From the NCBI GenBank assembly GCA_037957365.1, contig JARHVA010008418.1, forward strand, positions 334,001 to 398,000: DNA of 64,000 nucleotides, in the 5' to 3' direction. The notes below the pieces were generated by a model. That model saw nothing but the letters and a program-made list of their open reading frames with translations. It did no database searches and had not been told where the DNA came from. This document shows, one piece after another, positions 23,662 through 36,732 of this stretch. The position numbers were made by a program, and so were the translations under genes. Position 1 is the stretch's first letter. Each line of letters begins with the position of its first letter. The stretch comes from Torreya grandis (taxonomy: Eukaryota; Streptophyta; Pinopsida; Cupressales; Taxaceae).

Positions 23662-26173
23662 TATTCCCCAAGAGGGAGAAAACTTGAGTCTCCAAGTTTC
23701 TTCCTTGAATTCAAATTATTAATTTGAGGGTCCTTAATGCTCATCATGATATTGGTTCTTTGTTATATTCTTGCCAAATGTTTTCTCTTCTTCCTCTTGG
23801 CTTTCTCTAGTCTTCTTATCCATCCATCTTCCAATTACATGAAGTATTCTAACTACTGTAGTTCCTTATTTGCTGCATATTTCACCTTTTACAAATCATT
23901 TGGAACCTATTCACACTCAACTAAAACTAACTTGTATACATTTGTCTTTCACATGCTTGTTGCATGGCCTCTTTTCTCACCAATCTGACTTGTGGTTTTC
24001 TTGTCTAGCTTCTTATTCATGTTATCATCTTACTCGTGAATCTCTGTAGGCTTCTCATGTATGTCAACCTCCATATTTTTTTGTATATGCTTTCTTTTGG
24101 TGCTACTTCTTCAAACTCCTTCACTTTTTTATGTTCTTTCCTTTTAAATCACTAATTATGCAAGAGTAATTCCTTGTTCTTTCTATCCTCACCATAGTGT
24201 ATTGTTATTTAAATCATCTTAGGTATTCCATATGCATGTGTATCAAATGAAAATGTATTATTAACTCAAACCATTATGTAACTCACCTTGTTTATCATTT
24301 CCTTGTTTATTTTCATGTTTGCATCTTTGTTTGAACAAATTCTTATGCATCTCTTTGTTTCTCCTCTATTGAGTTTTCTTGGAGTTTTTGATTAACTTGT
24401 ACCTATTGTACCTCAGCTATTTTCAGATCTTTTGATGGAGTAAATATTTCCTCAAACATTCTCAGCTCCTCTTTCCATTAAAAGCATCAATCTCTTCATT
24501 TGATTCATCAAACCTTGATGTAAAAAGTTCTTCATTGTCTTGGGCAGCTTGATCTTTATCTCCTCCTTGGAATCCATCATTTTTGATAGTCATGTCAACC
24601 TCCTTTTATTTTAAATCATGCTTCACAAGAACCCTTTTCACACTCTTTCTCACCCATTTGTTTCCTTGAATCTTCTTGGGCTACCACTTGCCTTTCTTTC
24701 CGTCACTCTCATGCCTCATGCCTTGGTCTACTCTCTTGTCAACTTTATGTTCTTTGTCATTTTCCTTTGGTTTCCACATTTGTGCTTGCTTTCCACCCAT
24801 ATATTTACTTTGTTTGACCTCTTGCATAAGGTTCTCCTCTTTCTTATCTTCACTTACTTGTTCAATCCATTTAGACCATACATACCCATGCCCATTTTCA
24901 CCTATTAAGCACTAAAATATATCATTATTTTCCTCAAGCTACATATTAGCTTTACCTTTTTCATATATGAAATTAAATTCAACATTCAAACATTCATTTA
25001 CCTTCAATGACAACTGTTGCAAGCTCATTTATTCTTTGATGTCTTCTTGGGTGACATCCATGTCTTCTTTACATGTTCTCTTATTTTAACTGTTATACAT
25101 GGAAATTCATCATCAGACTCCTCTTTCTCTTCATTTTCATCTAATGGAATACTCTTAATATTCAATGCTTTTTCTTCTTCATGAATTTTTTTTCTTTGTC
25201 ATTCTCTTACCATTTTATGGGTAGTGCTCTTGACCCATTCTTCATCATCTTTGAGGCCTTATTCTTGGCCATGACAAACTTATTCTTCATACATGTAAAC
25301 ATAAACTCACAAACAATGTTAGCATATAAAACTAGAGACCATATAGTCTCTTTGAATGCCTTTGGCATAGGCATTATCCACCTTATCTTCTTTCCTTCAT
25401 TCTTTTATTCTCTCTTTGGCACTTCTTTCTCCCTTTTGTTCTCTTAAATGAGAACTATCTTCACAATGTTTCTTTAGTGTTGCTCACTTGGAAACATCTC
25501 TCTTCTCTTGCCTCTTTGGGCTAACTTTTCTATCTTCTTATCTTTACTTAATACACCTTTCTTGTGACTTATTCTCACTAGTGACTCTATTTTCCACCTC
25601 ACCTTTTTATTCATACTCTAGCTACTCTATTTTCTTTCTTATTCTCTCATGAGCTTCACCATGATACTATCTTCTCAAAACTCTTCCCTAATTCTCTTCT
25701 TATGTCTACTACTTCCTTTACTACATCCATCTTCCCCATTTCTCTTTCTTTTTTTAGGCCTATTTAGACCTCCTCATAGCAATTCATTCAATCTTGCCTC
25801 TTAGACATCTTCTATGCCTTTCCTCTTCTTCAATCCTCTCTAGGATCTCTTCTCAATCTTCTTTACTCTCTTTTGGAGTCTCTTTCTCCTCTTAGAGCTT
25901 TAATGCTCTCTTTTACTCTCTCTTTTCTAGTCTTCTCTTGACTAGCTTCTTATCCTTATCAAAGGACTTTGTGGTTATCTCTCTTTACTCTACCATCTTC
26001 TTCGCTGCTGACCTCAATAGATTATACCTACACTTTCTCTTATCCCTCAACACCCTACAAGTTACTCCTCATGAACATCTCATAGCATGATATCTTTATC
26101 TCAAATAAACAAAATATAAAGAATTCAAAACATAAATTTAACCCAATCATACCTTTCTGGATCTGATACTAAA
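23662..26173 (-). pseudogene. Charged, Glu/Lys-rich ORF remnant in B
   Basis: The minus strand of this 2.5-kb region is strikingly purine-rich and reads as a former protein dominated by Glu, Lys and Arg, broken by stops. Verified fragments on the minus strand: 'EEILERIEEEERHRRC' (about 25855-25810), 'SIPLDENEEKEESDDEF' (about 25155-25105). No gag zinc knuckle, protease, RT or integrase motif was seen, and I do not recognise the family. Coiled-coil character is likely from the composition. The plus-strand ORFs here (Phe/Leu/Ser-rich) are mirror artefacts of this bias. Extent of the original frame is approximate. Confidence 0.5.
26157..26171 (-). other. Primer binding site of B
   Basis: Minus-strand reading TAGTATCAGATCCAG, 2 bases away from the LTR end; it matches the initiator-Met tRNA PBS TGGTATCAGAGCCAG at 13 of 15 positions (recalled consensus). 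Sets the orientation of B. Confidence 0.65.
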
Positions 26174-26200
26174 TGATGTAGAGACATTGAGGAAAAGTCA
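26174..26200 (+). repeat. 27-bp inverted repeat, left arm
   Basis: The LTR tip of B; exact reverse complement of 26565-26591, bounding a 418-bp segment. Every one of 27 positions pairs although the surrounding LTR copies are clearly diverged. Confidence 0.9.
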
Positions 26201-26564
26201 TCATTCGCATCATACTTTTATTCATTATCCCAACTGGTCACAATGCAGATGTTCTAAATTGTCCTTGCTTCCAACTAATCCTCCCCTTATTTGGTTGTAA
26301 TTTATGGTCTTGATCATTAATTAAATATAATTAAACTAATTTAGAATCACTTGATATTATTATACTCTATCAATGATTCTCACCTTCAATCCATATCTCA
26401 CAATACTCATTTATTTGACAAACTTGAACTCATACCTATAATGAATTTTCACTAGACAATAACTTCTTAGGAATAAAAGTCCAAATATTGTTCAATATAG
26501 GTTTAAATTTTTTTAAAATATTTATTATAACCCCTTTCAACCACTCCAAAAGCTAATACTCTCA

Positions 26565-26591
26565 TGACTTTTCCTCAATGTCTCTACATCA
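26565..26591 (-). repeat. 27-bp inverted repeat, right arm
   Basis: Exact reverse complement of 26174-26200. In the left LTR the equivalent position has unrelated sequence, so this arm was added during a rearrangement. Confidence 0.9.
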
Positions 26592-29465
26592 TTATCCCAA
26601 CTGGTTGTAATGCACATGCTCTAAATTATCCTTGCTTCCAACTAATCCTCTCCTTATTTGGATGTACTTGATGGTATTTATAATTAATTAATAATCCTTT
26701 AACTAATTTATAATCACTTGATATTAGTATACTCTATAAATGATTCTCACCTTCAATGCATATCTCACAATACTCATTTATTTGACAAACTTGAATTCAT
26801 ACCTATAATGAATTTTCACTAGATAATCACTCCTAAACATTCAAAGTCAAAATATTTTTTAATATAGGTTGAAATTTTATTAACATATTTTTTATAACCC
26901 CTTTCAACCACTCCAATAGCTTAGACTTTCACTCAACCCCTTTTGGCACAATGTTTCAATAGGTTTGCTGAGTCTAATAGCCCTATTTTCATATTTGTGC
27001 TTTCTATGAAAAATACATGCACTATTTGAAATATTGAAACTACAGATAGCTTCTCCTCACTCATATACTATAAACACATTTTGTTGAGCTAATTCTACTT
27101 AAAGTAACCCTTTTCCTTCATTAGACCTTACCAATTAGGCCTCATTCTAGCCCTATTACAGCTCAGCATTTAATATCTTTACTTTTCCATACTATACCTA
27201 TATCAAACTCTTTAAAAAGTTTATTCATTTCAAAACACTCCTAAATGTAAATTTTCATTAAAAGTTAAGGCTTAAAACATGTTTTATGGCCTAAACCCTA
27301 AATCTAGGGTTTTTAAATCCTAAACCTAGCCTGAGAGCATGTTTATTCCATATCTTTAGTTGCATAATGAATCAAAGATCAAAATATCCTACATTAGGTC
27401 TATCATAACATTTCCCAACATATTCAATAGACTATAATTCTTGTCACATCTATTTTATTCTTGAAATAATTAAAACTTAGGTGATTGGGACTATTTTTGG
27501 AAGACTAAGTAGGACATGTAGTTCACAATAAGCACTTTAAGGAATATCCTTAATTACCAATAGGTTATCTTGTATCTATTACACCTTTATTATCATTTAA
27601 AGGCTCTCCCAACACTTTACTCATGCTTTCCACCATGCATTAATGTTAAACTAGTTTGAACTATCTAGACAGAAGAGGGAACATGTTGTATTGATAGGGT
27701 TTTAACATTCAAAACCCACTCAGTGACTTTTATCCTATAAGAACCAAAACTTGAGGTTCTATACCAAAGATTCATGATATTCCTTAATCTACTCAATTTC
27801 CATCCACTTATCAATGCTTGCTTCTACTTCACTATACTCTGCTTCTGATAATAGTCCAAACTTCAATTAGTGTTAGTGTTATACATTCTCTAGATTTATT
27901 GTGTCCTAGATTCACCTTTCTCAATAACAATTCTATTATATTCCTCAATATTCTTCCTTGCATTTATGACTATGAAATACTAAACCATTTATAGGCCTAT
28001 GTAACAATAGGGTACTATGTCAAGAATTTTCAGTTTGTGTTCTTTTAACCAACATTAATATTATCTTAAAGTTTCATCCTTCCCAACTCTAACTAGTATA
28101 GACTTTCCTATCAAAATAATTATCACTTTATAATTCATAATGAAGCTTCCCTTAGTTATAAATTATACAATCAAAATAGTATACAAGCAAGTAGGGTTTG
28201 TATCCTTCTACACTGAGTATATAAACTATGTATTAGTGTAAAACTTGACCTTCTCTATATTGGCACATTCTTACCAAATATATTCCCTTGTATTATTTGT
28301 AACCAAAAATCAGGGTTCTCATAGCCCTTTCCTTGTCTTGATACATATATTTCCTAATGTTCCAAAAATAGGGTCTCCTATATTTGTAATAGGGTTTCAT
28401 TTCTTAGCCTAATTAAATTTTCAAAAATCCTTACTTGTTCCTCATCAAGGTTGTGTTAAATATTTCATAATAATAATTCATTACTTACTCAAGATAATCC
28501 TAATATCTATATATCAAACCTCATTTTAGCAATCTTGCCTCTCATTAGACAATATATAGAGTCTTCTAGCACTGAGTTATCAAACCTTATTAGATTATAT
28601 AGTTTCAAATATTACCTATGACATATATAGATTCATAAATATTAGTTATAGACCCTAGGTTGGTATTAAAACCTTTTTCTTGATCACACTCACTCCCAAT
28701 ACAAATGTATTCTCTCCTCCATAGACTATTACCTTTCCATTTAAATTTTTTTATTACAATACCTGCAAGAAGACATATATCTATGAACATGAGGAGTTAT
28801 TAAAACCATATTGAAGAGAAAAATGCCTTAAAATTTTTAAGAGACTCAATTTAACAAACAAAAACTTCTTCATTATTCATATTGATCATCTTGCTTTATA
28901 AAATATAGTCCTTAAGAGGACTTGTTAGATTTTTGAGTATTTTATATCTATTTCCACACTCAGATCCTACTTACCTATCTTGAATGTTTTATCCTCTCTA
29001 CCATGTCATCTCATTTTCTAGAATGTCTCCTTCCTTAACTTTTTAATGTAGGTGTTTTAAGTTAGTTACACCTACTTTTTGGCACTAACTACCTCCACGT
29101 ACAAGGGTATCCTTTCCTTGATTTAGATTACTTAATTAAATCATTCAACATGAAAATACATTAGAATACCTTCCTCATGACTTGAATTTACCTCACACAC
29201 CAACTAATTCACATTACTTCTTTCAACACATGCATTTTACCCCCTTAGACTCAATTGCAATATTTGAATTTTCAAATTACCTATTTTGAAGGGAAAACTC
29301 CTATATACCATATAACTCAACTTCATGACTCCATAAAGATTTTAAAGACTCAAAGAGATATAATAAGGTCCATTAAACACATAAACACTAACTTTGACTA
29401 GAATTGACCCTTCTATTCACCAAAAACACAAAATTACTATTTCCTAGTATAATGCTCCTACATCA

Positions 29466-29966
29466 CTCTCAGTCTATCTTCTTTCTCTTTTCAACCTAAT
29501 TAAGAGAATTGAGGACAAGCTTAATAAAATTCAAATTAACTTTTTTGTGGATAGGTACAAAAGAGAGGAATCAAATTAATTTGGTTGATTAGGATAAAGT
29601 TTACATAACAAAAAAATATGGAGGTCTAGGCTTTCATAGATTAAACTAGATGAATAAAGTTCTTCTCTCTAAATTTATCTATAGATTTCTCAAAGGAAAT
29701 AGTCCTTGGGTAACTATTTTAAGATTCAAATACTTACAAGGCATAAATTATATATGCATTTTTGAAGATGAATAATTTTTTATGGGTTCTCACTTCTAGA
29801 ATTTCCTAAATTTAAATAAGGATTTGATCTCCTCAAGCTCAAAATGGTAGCTTATAAATGGTATGTAGGTTAATTTTTGGAAATATTCTTGGATTTTAGA
29901 TCAGCTTCTAAATTTTTTAGAACCTTGACATCTCTTAAATAATCTTATTCAAAAGAAATAGGATTT
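29466..29966 (+). pseudogene. LINE ORF2, C-terminal part (3' fragment)
   Basis: Continues the LINE after element B. Typical plant LINE text after RT: 'YLLSLF'-like opening, 'IKRIEDKLNKIQINFF' near 29500, 'YGGLGFHRLN' near 29620 (family 'GGLGIR.L'), 'NKVLLSKFIYRFLKGNSPWV' near 29655, and 'NFWKYSW' near 29875. Stops break the frame. Cut off at about 29966 by element C; the rest of the LINE, including its 3' end, must lie beyond the window. Confidence 0.8.
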
Positions 29967-32024
29967 TTGTTGGATCAACATAGCCCCCCACTTTCTTGCT
30001 TTTGCAAACAGGGGACCTTTATGAATGTTTAAAAACATTTGAACCTTGAAATCTTGCTTGAAGAGGTTATCGTTTTTATAATTTGAAGATCATCCACTAG
30101 AAAGGGATATGCTTTATACATTCTTAATGATAATTATTATGTTTTTGGACTAACTTTGCTAACAGTTTATCTTTGAAGATTGAATTGCAGGTTACATAAA
30201 AAAGTCTAGGTTTCCCTTACAAAAAACCCTAACATTTGAATTCAAAATTTGGCAGGAAAGCTTAATGAGAAATTGATTATTTTAGAAAAGGTCTAAGTGT
30301 GCTTTGTGTGTCAAGGTGAACCAAATAATTTAAGTGGCCCTAAAGACCCAGTTACTCTTCGTAGTGTGAATTAGACTTTCTTAACTACTTAACTCATAAA
30401 GTTTATTTGTTTTTTTATTAATCTTGACCTTGGAGATCCCAAAAAACACTATTCAAGACTTATTCAAGTTCTTGTCATCACATTCCTTATTCAGGTTTTC
30501 CAACCTTTTTTACTTCAGATTCTTTATCATAAATTTCTTACCTCTATAAGTCCAAAGTCTTGGCCTTCAAAAATCTTGATGACTTATTACTTTTTTAAAC
30601 TTCATGCATCTTTATAGATCTAATGGCTCTCGCTATCTCACAGATCTAATCGAATGGCTCATGTAAGCAAAGGGGCCCACTTAAACCCAAAAATACCCTT
30701 TCAAATCTTGAATTTAATACACTTTATTGAAGTGACCATTCAAATTTTCTTGGAGTGTCCCTTTGAAAAAGTTATCTTAGTCTACTTTGGTAGAAATTAG
30801 CCTTCAAAGAAATTATTTTGGGCACTATTTCTTGCAAATATTTTGTCTGAAACAAATCAACCCTTCATATTTTTTGAAACCTAACCTTAAAAATAATTAG
30901 AACCAATCATTGATGAGTACATAGATCATGATCAACAACCCATGCTTGTTCATAGATCCAATCTGATAGTGCAACATTACTAAAGACTTTTAAGTGTAGT
31001 ATAACCTTGAGTCCTAGCAAAGGGACATATTTCTTGACCCTTAAAGGAACCCCATGTTTTTTAACATAAATGGACTTAGGAAGCATACTTCTAATCTATG
31101 TCAAATCAAATATTAGAGATCATTAAGTCATGTGCATATTCATAGATATGACGATCCATGCTTCATCACAAGATTTGATCGAATGGTTAGAAATGGTCAA
31201 AGGCTTAAAACCTAGTTGAAATCTAAGTAGCCAATCAAGAAAGGACTTAAATAGTCTTAGAGCCTAAAGAATTGTTTTCATGACTAAAGGAGCATGCTTT
31301 TAGCTTAAAGAACAATGTGTTTTTCAACACAACATGATCACAAGTCTTAATCTTAAGCCCTCTAATTACATTAGATGAGATTAAATTTGATAGCCTCACA
31401 CCTATCATTCAACGTCTGTGAGAACATCTTTGATGTTTGTGAGGTCATAAAATTTAACATAGTCTAAACTTTTAAACCTAGTGAAGGGATGTATCTCATG
31501 ACCCTCAAAAAGACTCCATCACATATTTTAACATGAAAACTTAGTATAATGGCTTTTAACCTAAGTTTTTTAATCAAAGATCAAGACTTATTTTGTGTGC
31601 ATTTTCATAGATCTGATGGTCCATGCTTCATCATAGGATTTAATCCAATAGTGTGAAATGGCTAAAGACTTTTTAATGAGGATAAAGCATAATGAAGGCA
31701 ATTAATTAGAAAAGACTTCATGGATTGAGATCAATGGACCATGCTCAGTCATAGATCTAATCTAAGTGTATGAAATAAAAGAAACTTTGAAAGACTAATG
31801 GCTAACTTCTGAAACGACTTTCATGGGAGTAGCATGAGTGAATTTATGAATTCACCACCTCCACCATTAAATATACAAAAAAAATTATCTCACCAATATA
31901 AATTCCTAATTTTTCCCAATTAAATCATAATTTCATTCAAAAGAGCCAAAAATCACCCTAAGAAGAGCTAAAAACACTCAGCAATATCACATAGTCTAAG
32001 GGAAATTAACTAGTTGGAGGAACA
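29967..32024 (+). repeat. Repeated block of C, noncoding 5' part, copy 1
   Basis: Noncoding, AT-rich; matches 43495-44507 joined to 60100-61078. Opens with the imperfect palindrome TGTTG-GAT-CAACA. Near the 3' end lies an A/T-rich 'taaatatac' stretch (31865) upstream of the ORF start, a possible promoter. Contains repeated phrases such as 'catagatctgat' or 'tcatagatctaat' with 'atgcttcatca' (31140, 31600, 31740). No PBS was recognised between it and the ORF. Confidence 0.8.
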
Positions 32025-35000
32025 TGGCCACTACTAGACAATAATGAAGAGATAAATTTGAGTTTAATTTGTCTATAGATTCTGAAGGGAGACGTTACAA
32101 GGATACATAATTAGATGTGGGATCCTTAATAAATGGTATGCAAATTTGATCTAAAATTTTCTTTACAATTGACCTCTTATAACCCTTAGCCCCAAATGAG
32201 TAATGAATTTATGAAATTTAGAAGAGACATGAAGATCTCTTGGCAATCCAAATGTATGGACTTCACCTCAAAACTACCAAACTAGAGGTACTCCATTATA
32301 TCGATATCTTAGCTCTTATGTTCGTTGATTGTAGAGTAGATAGAGACTAGATAGTGAAGGAAGGTACATCAAATAGGGTTGCTTATATATATCTAGTAGA
32401 TTTTGAAGGCTATTATAAGCTTCCCAAGACTCATATAGACCTCCCTAAAATCAAGGAATGGACCACTAAGAATGACTTAGATTATATCTTAAGACCATTG
32501 CTGGATAGAGGAACTCGTGTAATGAGAAACCATGATGGTAAAATCCTAATTGTGTAATTTAGGGAAGGGATTAGAATCATCCTAAATTTTTTCAATAGGG
32601 ATTCTAGAGTAGAAATCACATCCTATGTTGATCCCAGGTGGGTCTCTTATGTATATTTCATGATAGAAGAGAAGTTGACTCCACCTATTCGAGAAATGAT
32701 AAGTATCCACCTAAGAAGGTAGTTTAATATAATTAAAAGGAAAACAAGTCAGCTCTTAACTATGATATCTTACTTGTTGGAATCCTTCATAGCCTCAACC
32801 TACTTCCTTGCCATTAAGAATTAGTCCCCTCACAACAAGATTACTATTTCTTTCCATTACTCTTAATTACACATATTTAAGTATAGAGACCACATGTAAT
32901 TAATTTATGATTACATATATCCCACTCTAGTTGGGATAATTACTATAATTCCAATTCCTAAGGTTCACTCCCTCATTAGGCAATTTATAGAGCCCATTGG
33001 TGACATATGGCTCTATCTTGATTGAATAGTCATCAAAATTTAAGGCTGCCAGACTTAGCCCTATAGGCTACTAGTGTATGTCCTAATAAAGCTAGTTGAG
33101 AAAGAGATAACTCATCAACTCCTTTATGGTTTAGACCATGTATGTAGAGAGAAGAATAAAGATATCCTACATATCTTCCCATTTTTGATTGGAAAGATAA
33201 TGATTCATGGATGGAAGGAACTAGAGGTTTTAGTAAGGAATATAGAGACATTCTACTTCCAAATAGATGACCTGAAGACATGGGATCCTAAGGTCAATGT
33301 GCTCTCCCATATACAATCCAAACAACTACATAAGGTAATTTATGTACATCAATTAGGTCTATATGACCACTAATACATAAAGGTATCCAACTTTGAGGAA
33401 GTCTTGGATAGGTTTAAGGGGCATGGATTCAAATTAGAACATAGATTATAGAGGGAAGAAAAACCATCAAGAGAAAGATGTCAAAAGAATCCATTACAAT
33501 ACCACTTCTTTACTTCCACTTTAGGTCCACCACAAGTGCCTCAAGTTCTACCTTAGCAACAAAAACTACCTCAATATCAAGTGTAAAAAATTGATGGACC
33601 TAATGAACAAAATATGAAACATAGACTAGGAGAGGGACCTTCTACCTTAGCTCTACCTCAAAGACCCCCTTCCCTTATGGAATACCTTGAAATATTTGCC
33701 TTATAACATTATTAAATAGTTGAAGAAGTCTTAAAAGAGGTTGAAGATGCATATGGGTTGGACAATGAAGGGGATGAAGAAGGAGAAGCTACAATTGAGG
33801 TGGTATTAATTGAGAGTCCCCAAGCAGTTGAAGAGATAGACAAATTCAAAGGAGTTGCCTTAGATTTGGTCCCTATGACCAAAAGAAAGAGGGAGAAAAA
33901 TAGGTCTTTGGTTCCTAGATCCTCCAAGAAACCTAAGTGGATTCATCCAACAAGTGAGGTAAACTTGTTTAGTGATGAATTTCCCATACATGGACCTATC
34001 ATCTCTAACTAGTTCACCTATGGGAATTTCTAAAAGATACCCTCTCAGATGCATTAATGGGATTTTAATATCACTACCAGTGTTAAATTCAATGATGAAT
34101 TCCAGCCCTAGATCTTAGAGCTCATGAAGGAGAAAGAAGAGAGGAAAATGATTTAGGCTGCTAAAGAGTGCAGCAAGAAAATATAAGAATCAGGGCAATC
34201 AAGAAGGGTTGGTCTCAAAACACCAAAAGCTTCAAAGATTTTAGAATCAAATCCCAAGGTACAATTTAACCTTGATACAACTACACTAGAAAAGGTTACT
34301 AAGAAGAAATTAACTATTAGAACTAAAGAAGTCACTCTCTAAAGAGTGGAACCATTTTTAGGACTCATTCCATTCCAAGGCCAAGTAGTAGGGGAGCACC
34401 CTATTCATCAAGAAGATATTGCAATTCTGATGGAAGCCTAGTCAGCAATGGCCATGGTAGGAATTCAAGGAATGAAGTAGAGAATCTTAAACTTGGAGAA
34501 AGAGAAGAAAGACTTGGAAGCACAAGTCTCACTATCAATTTTAAAAGACTTACTGAAGATGTTAAATAAGTACCTCCTAAATGCCGTTGAGTGATTAAAA
34601 TCCATCAAAATCAAGATTAATACTTTGGAAATTCAAGCTAAGAAGGCACAAACATTGATATAGAAATGGCAAGAAACCAAAGACTAGGTGACAGAGTTGA
34701 TCAATGTACACATCATCAAATAACCTTTAGACTTCAAGATTATCAAATAAAAGAAATTGAATGCCATTCAAGGGATCCTAGTGGATCAAATACAATAATT
34801 AATTTCATGGTACACCATGGCCAATGAATTCATGGAGGAAGACAAGGATCTAGCTAGTAGAATTGAGAAGTTATTGGAAACCTAACTGGTGACCCCTTCT
34901 TAATCTACTATGACAAGTCTAGTACATGACATGGAATTTTAGAAAAGAGTCAAAGCCTTAATCTAAGGCATCAAGGATGAAAACTAAGGCCAATCTAGTA

Positions 35001-35213
35001 TGGATAATTCAAAAGTCCTTAATGTCATAATTTCCATAGGAGAGCAGATAGCAGAAGCAAGGTGCTAACAAGAGGTCACCATCAAAAGTGACAAATAATA
35101 TGATACGTTGGTTGAATAGGAATAAGAGAGTCTAATGAAGCCCATAGTGGATTTCAAGTTAATCATATAAAAATACACCAGGGTGAAAGAATTCCTTCAA
35201 ACTAAGTGATCAA
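32025..35213 (+). pseudogene. Uncharacterised long ORF of element C, copy 1
   Basis: Former ORF of roughly 1060 codons starting 'ggaacATGG' at 32025, now with many stops and some shifts. N-terminal and middle part: 'KFEFNLSIDSEGRRYKD', 'LEVLHYIDILALMFVDCR', 'VEITSYVDPRWVS' near 32610, 'GWKELEVLVRNIETFYF' near 33210, 'VSNFEEVLDRFKGHGFKLEH' near 33390. The middle is Pro/Gln-rich (33530-33680), then acidic and lysine-rich, then a probable coiled coil near 34490-34650 ('LEKEKKDLEAQVSLSILKD'). The second copy at 61079 aligns throughout, with different stops, so both descend from one intact protein. I do not recognise the family; it is not gag, protease, RT or integrase. Other plant elements carry extra ORFs upstream of gag, which this may parallel. 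Confidence 0.65.
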
Positions 35214-36732
35214 GGGGGGCCACTAGCCTAAGAGCAAAGTCAAGATTATTCTTTTGTAAACTATGTATGCTAGTTTTCTAGCATATATTAGTATTTTGAT
35301 ATAATAGGAACCTAATAGCCATATGTACTATCAATTTTTTTAGAAGGAAAACTATCCTTACCTATTGAAAAAGTTTTAAATAAAGATGGCTAGTACAATG
35401 CCTATGTCTTCTACAAATAGGCAAGTGTTACCATTTATAAAGGGAGAGATTTTGAGCAAATTTTATACTAGAGCAATTAATACAATTTAAATTATGCAAA
35501 CATTAACTTGTATTATGTTAAATTATTTTTTATTTCTCTCAATTGTAGGTGGATGTCTTATATTTGAATGGTTCTAGGATAGATGAGCTATATTTCATGT
35601 TTGTGAGGTTTCTAGTTTGTGATGTGCTAGACTAGTTGAAGGATTCTAAGTTTACTTCATTTTATTTTCTCTACATTTAAATGTTCTTATGAAATTTAGA
35701 TTAGCATAGCAAAATAGTTAAATAATCTTAGATTTTACTCATGATCTTTATATTTTCCTTCGAATCTTGCCGATCTTTGGTGAAGCTTGAGCTTATGTTA
35801 TGTTCCATCACTGATCAAATAAATGTATGCTCAAATTGACTATAACTTACTCATTATTTTTGAGATAAATGCTTGCAATTAATTTTCTTCTCTACCTTAC
35901 CCTATCTTTTGCTAATTTTATCAATGCTCACTTTAGTTTAAAGATCATGTTAATATTCATTTAGATTAGCTTAGAGCTAGAAATTTTGACTAGGAAGACT
36001 ACAAGACTATAAAGACTTAGACCCTAGTGGCTCCCAACCACCACATCAAACAAATTTTGTGGGTAAGTCTCATAGTTTGTTGACTATTCCACCACAGACA
36101 CACTACTTGTCATAAACTGCAACTCATGCCTTGTATTCTTGTAATCCTAAAATGAGAAGTGTTCATCAACACTAAGGAACACTCTATAGAGCAATTGGAA
36201 GAATTAACAAGAGGTGGTCCCCATTGGTGGTATAAGGAGGGCCTTATTTGTAAGTATTATTGTTTTTTTGGTTAATCTTGGAGAATATTTATGTCCTTTG
36301 TAAAGATCCTTACTTTGTGAGTGTTTTCTTGCTCATCTTTGCACTTAGTAAGGCAAAGATCCTTGGTCTTTGCAAAGTTTAGTTTAAACTCTGATAAGTA
36401 TAGCTTTAAGTCATAGAATTATTTATGCTTTGAGGTTAGGATGGATTTAGTTTGATTAAAGATTAATGTTATCTTATGAACTTTGAGTCTAATTCTTTAT
36501 AAGGATGTAAAGGATGGTCATCTTTGCATGATTTAACACATATTTGAGCTAATTCAGTTAAAGATCAGTGTCCTTTACATGTTCATATGTAATTATTTAC
36601 AAATTAAGCTTAGTGTGCACATTAGTTTCTCATGTTTTATAAATGAACATGTTGCACCATATTTCAAAGTAGGATTCTTAGTTCTCAAGCTAGAATTACC
36701 CAAAATTAGGACTAGATCTCATTCAGAAACCA
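35214..36732 (+). other. Noncoding region between the unknown ORF and gag of C
   Basis: AT-rich, no domain found. A weak PBS candidate is TGGCTCCCAACCACCAC at 36032; it matches the Asp-tRNA PBS only in its first part, so it is not asserted. 'atcaaaca' at 36044-36051 could be an LTR end of CA type under the long-LTR model. Confidence 0.4.

Larger units (their letters stand above)
20738..29465 (-). mobile_element. Element B: minus-strand LTR element without recognised gag/pol
   Basis: An 8.7-kb insertion with about 2.9-kb direct repeats at each end and a 2.5-kb internal region. The LTR termini are inverted repeats TGATGTAG...CTACATCA (best seen on the right copy). Orientation comes from a Met-tRNA-like PBS next to the right LTR on the minus strand and a purine-rich stretch next to the left LTR. 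No RT or integrase is present, so it would depend on other elements (LARD-like). It splits the LINE RT from the LINE C-terminal part. Confidence 0.82.
26174..29465 (-). repeat. Right LTR of element B with internal rearrangement
   Basis: Begins TGATGTAGAG and ends CTACATCA. It is longer than the left LTR because its first about 390 bp are duplicated: a partial copy 26174 to about 26560, then an inverted copy of the LTR tip (26565-26591), then the LTR again from about its 50th base to the end. Confidence 0.8.

Noticed and set aside
23737..25447. Plus-strand ORFs rich in Phe, Leu and Ser, resembling membrane proteins
   Set aside because: They are the antisense image of the purine-rich minus strand of element B; no domain or conserved start.
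32131..32148. TGGTATGCAAATTTGATC as a Met-tRNA PBS of element C
   Set aside because: Both copies read through this place as part of the unknown ORF and only the first six bases match the PBS consensus.
36032..36048. TGGCTCCCAACCACCAC as an Asp-tRNA PBS of element C
   Set aside because: Matches only in the first seven bases with one mismatch; kept as a weak candidate, not called.
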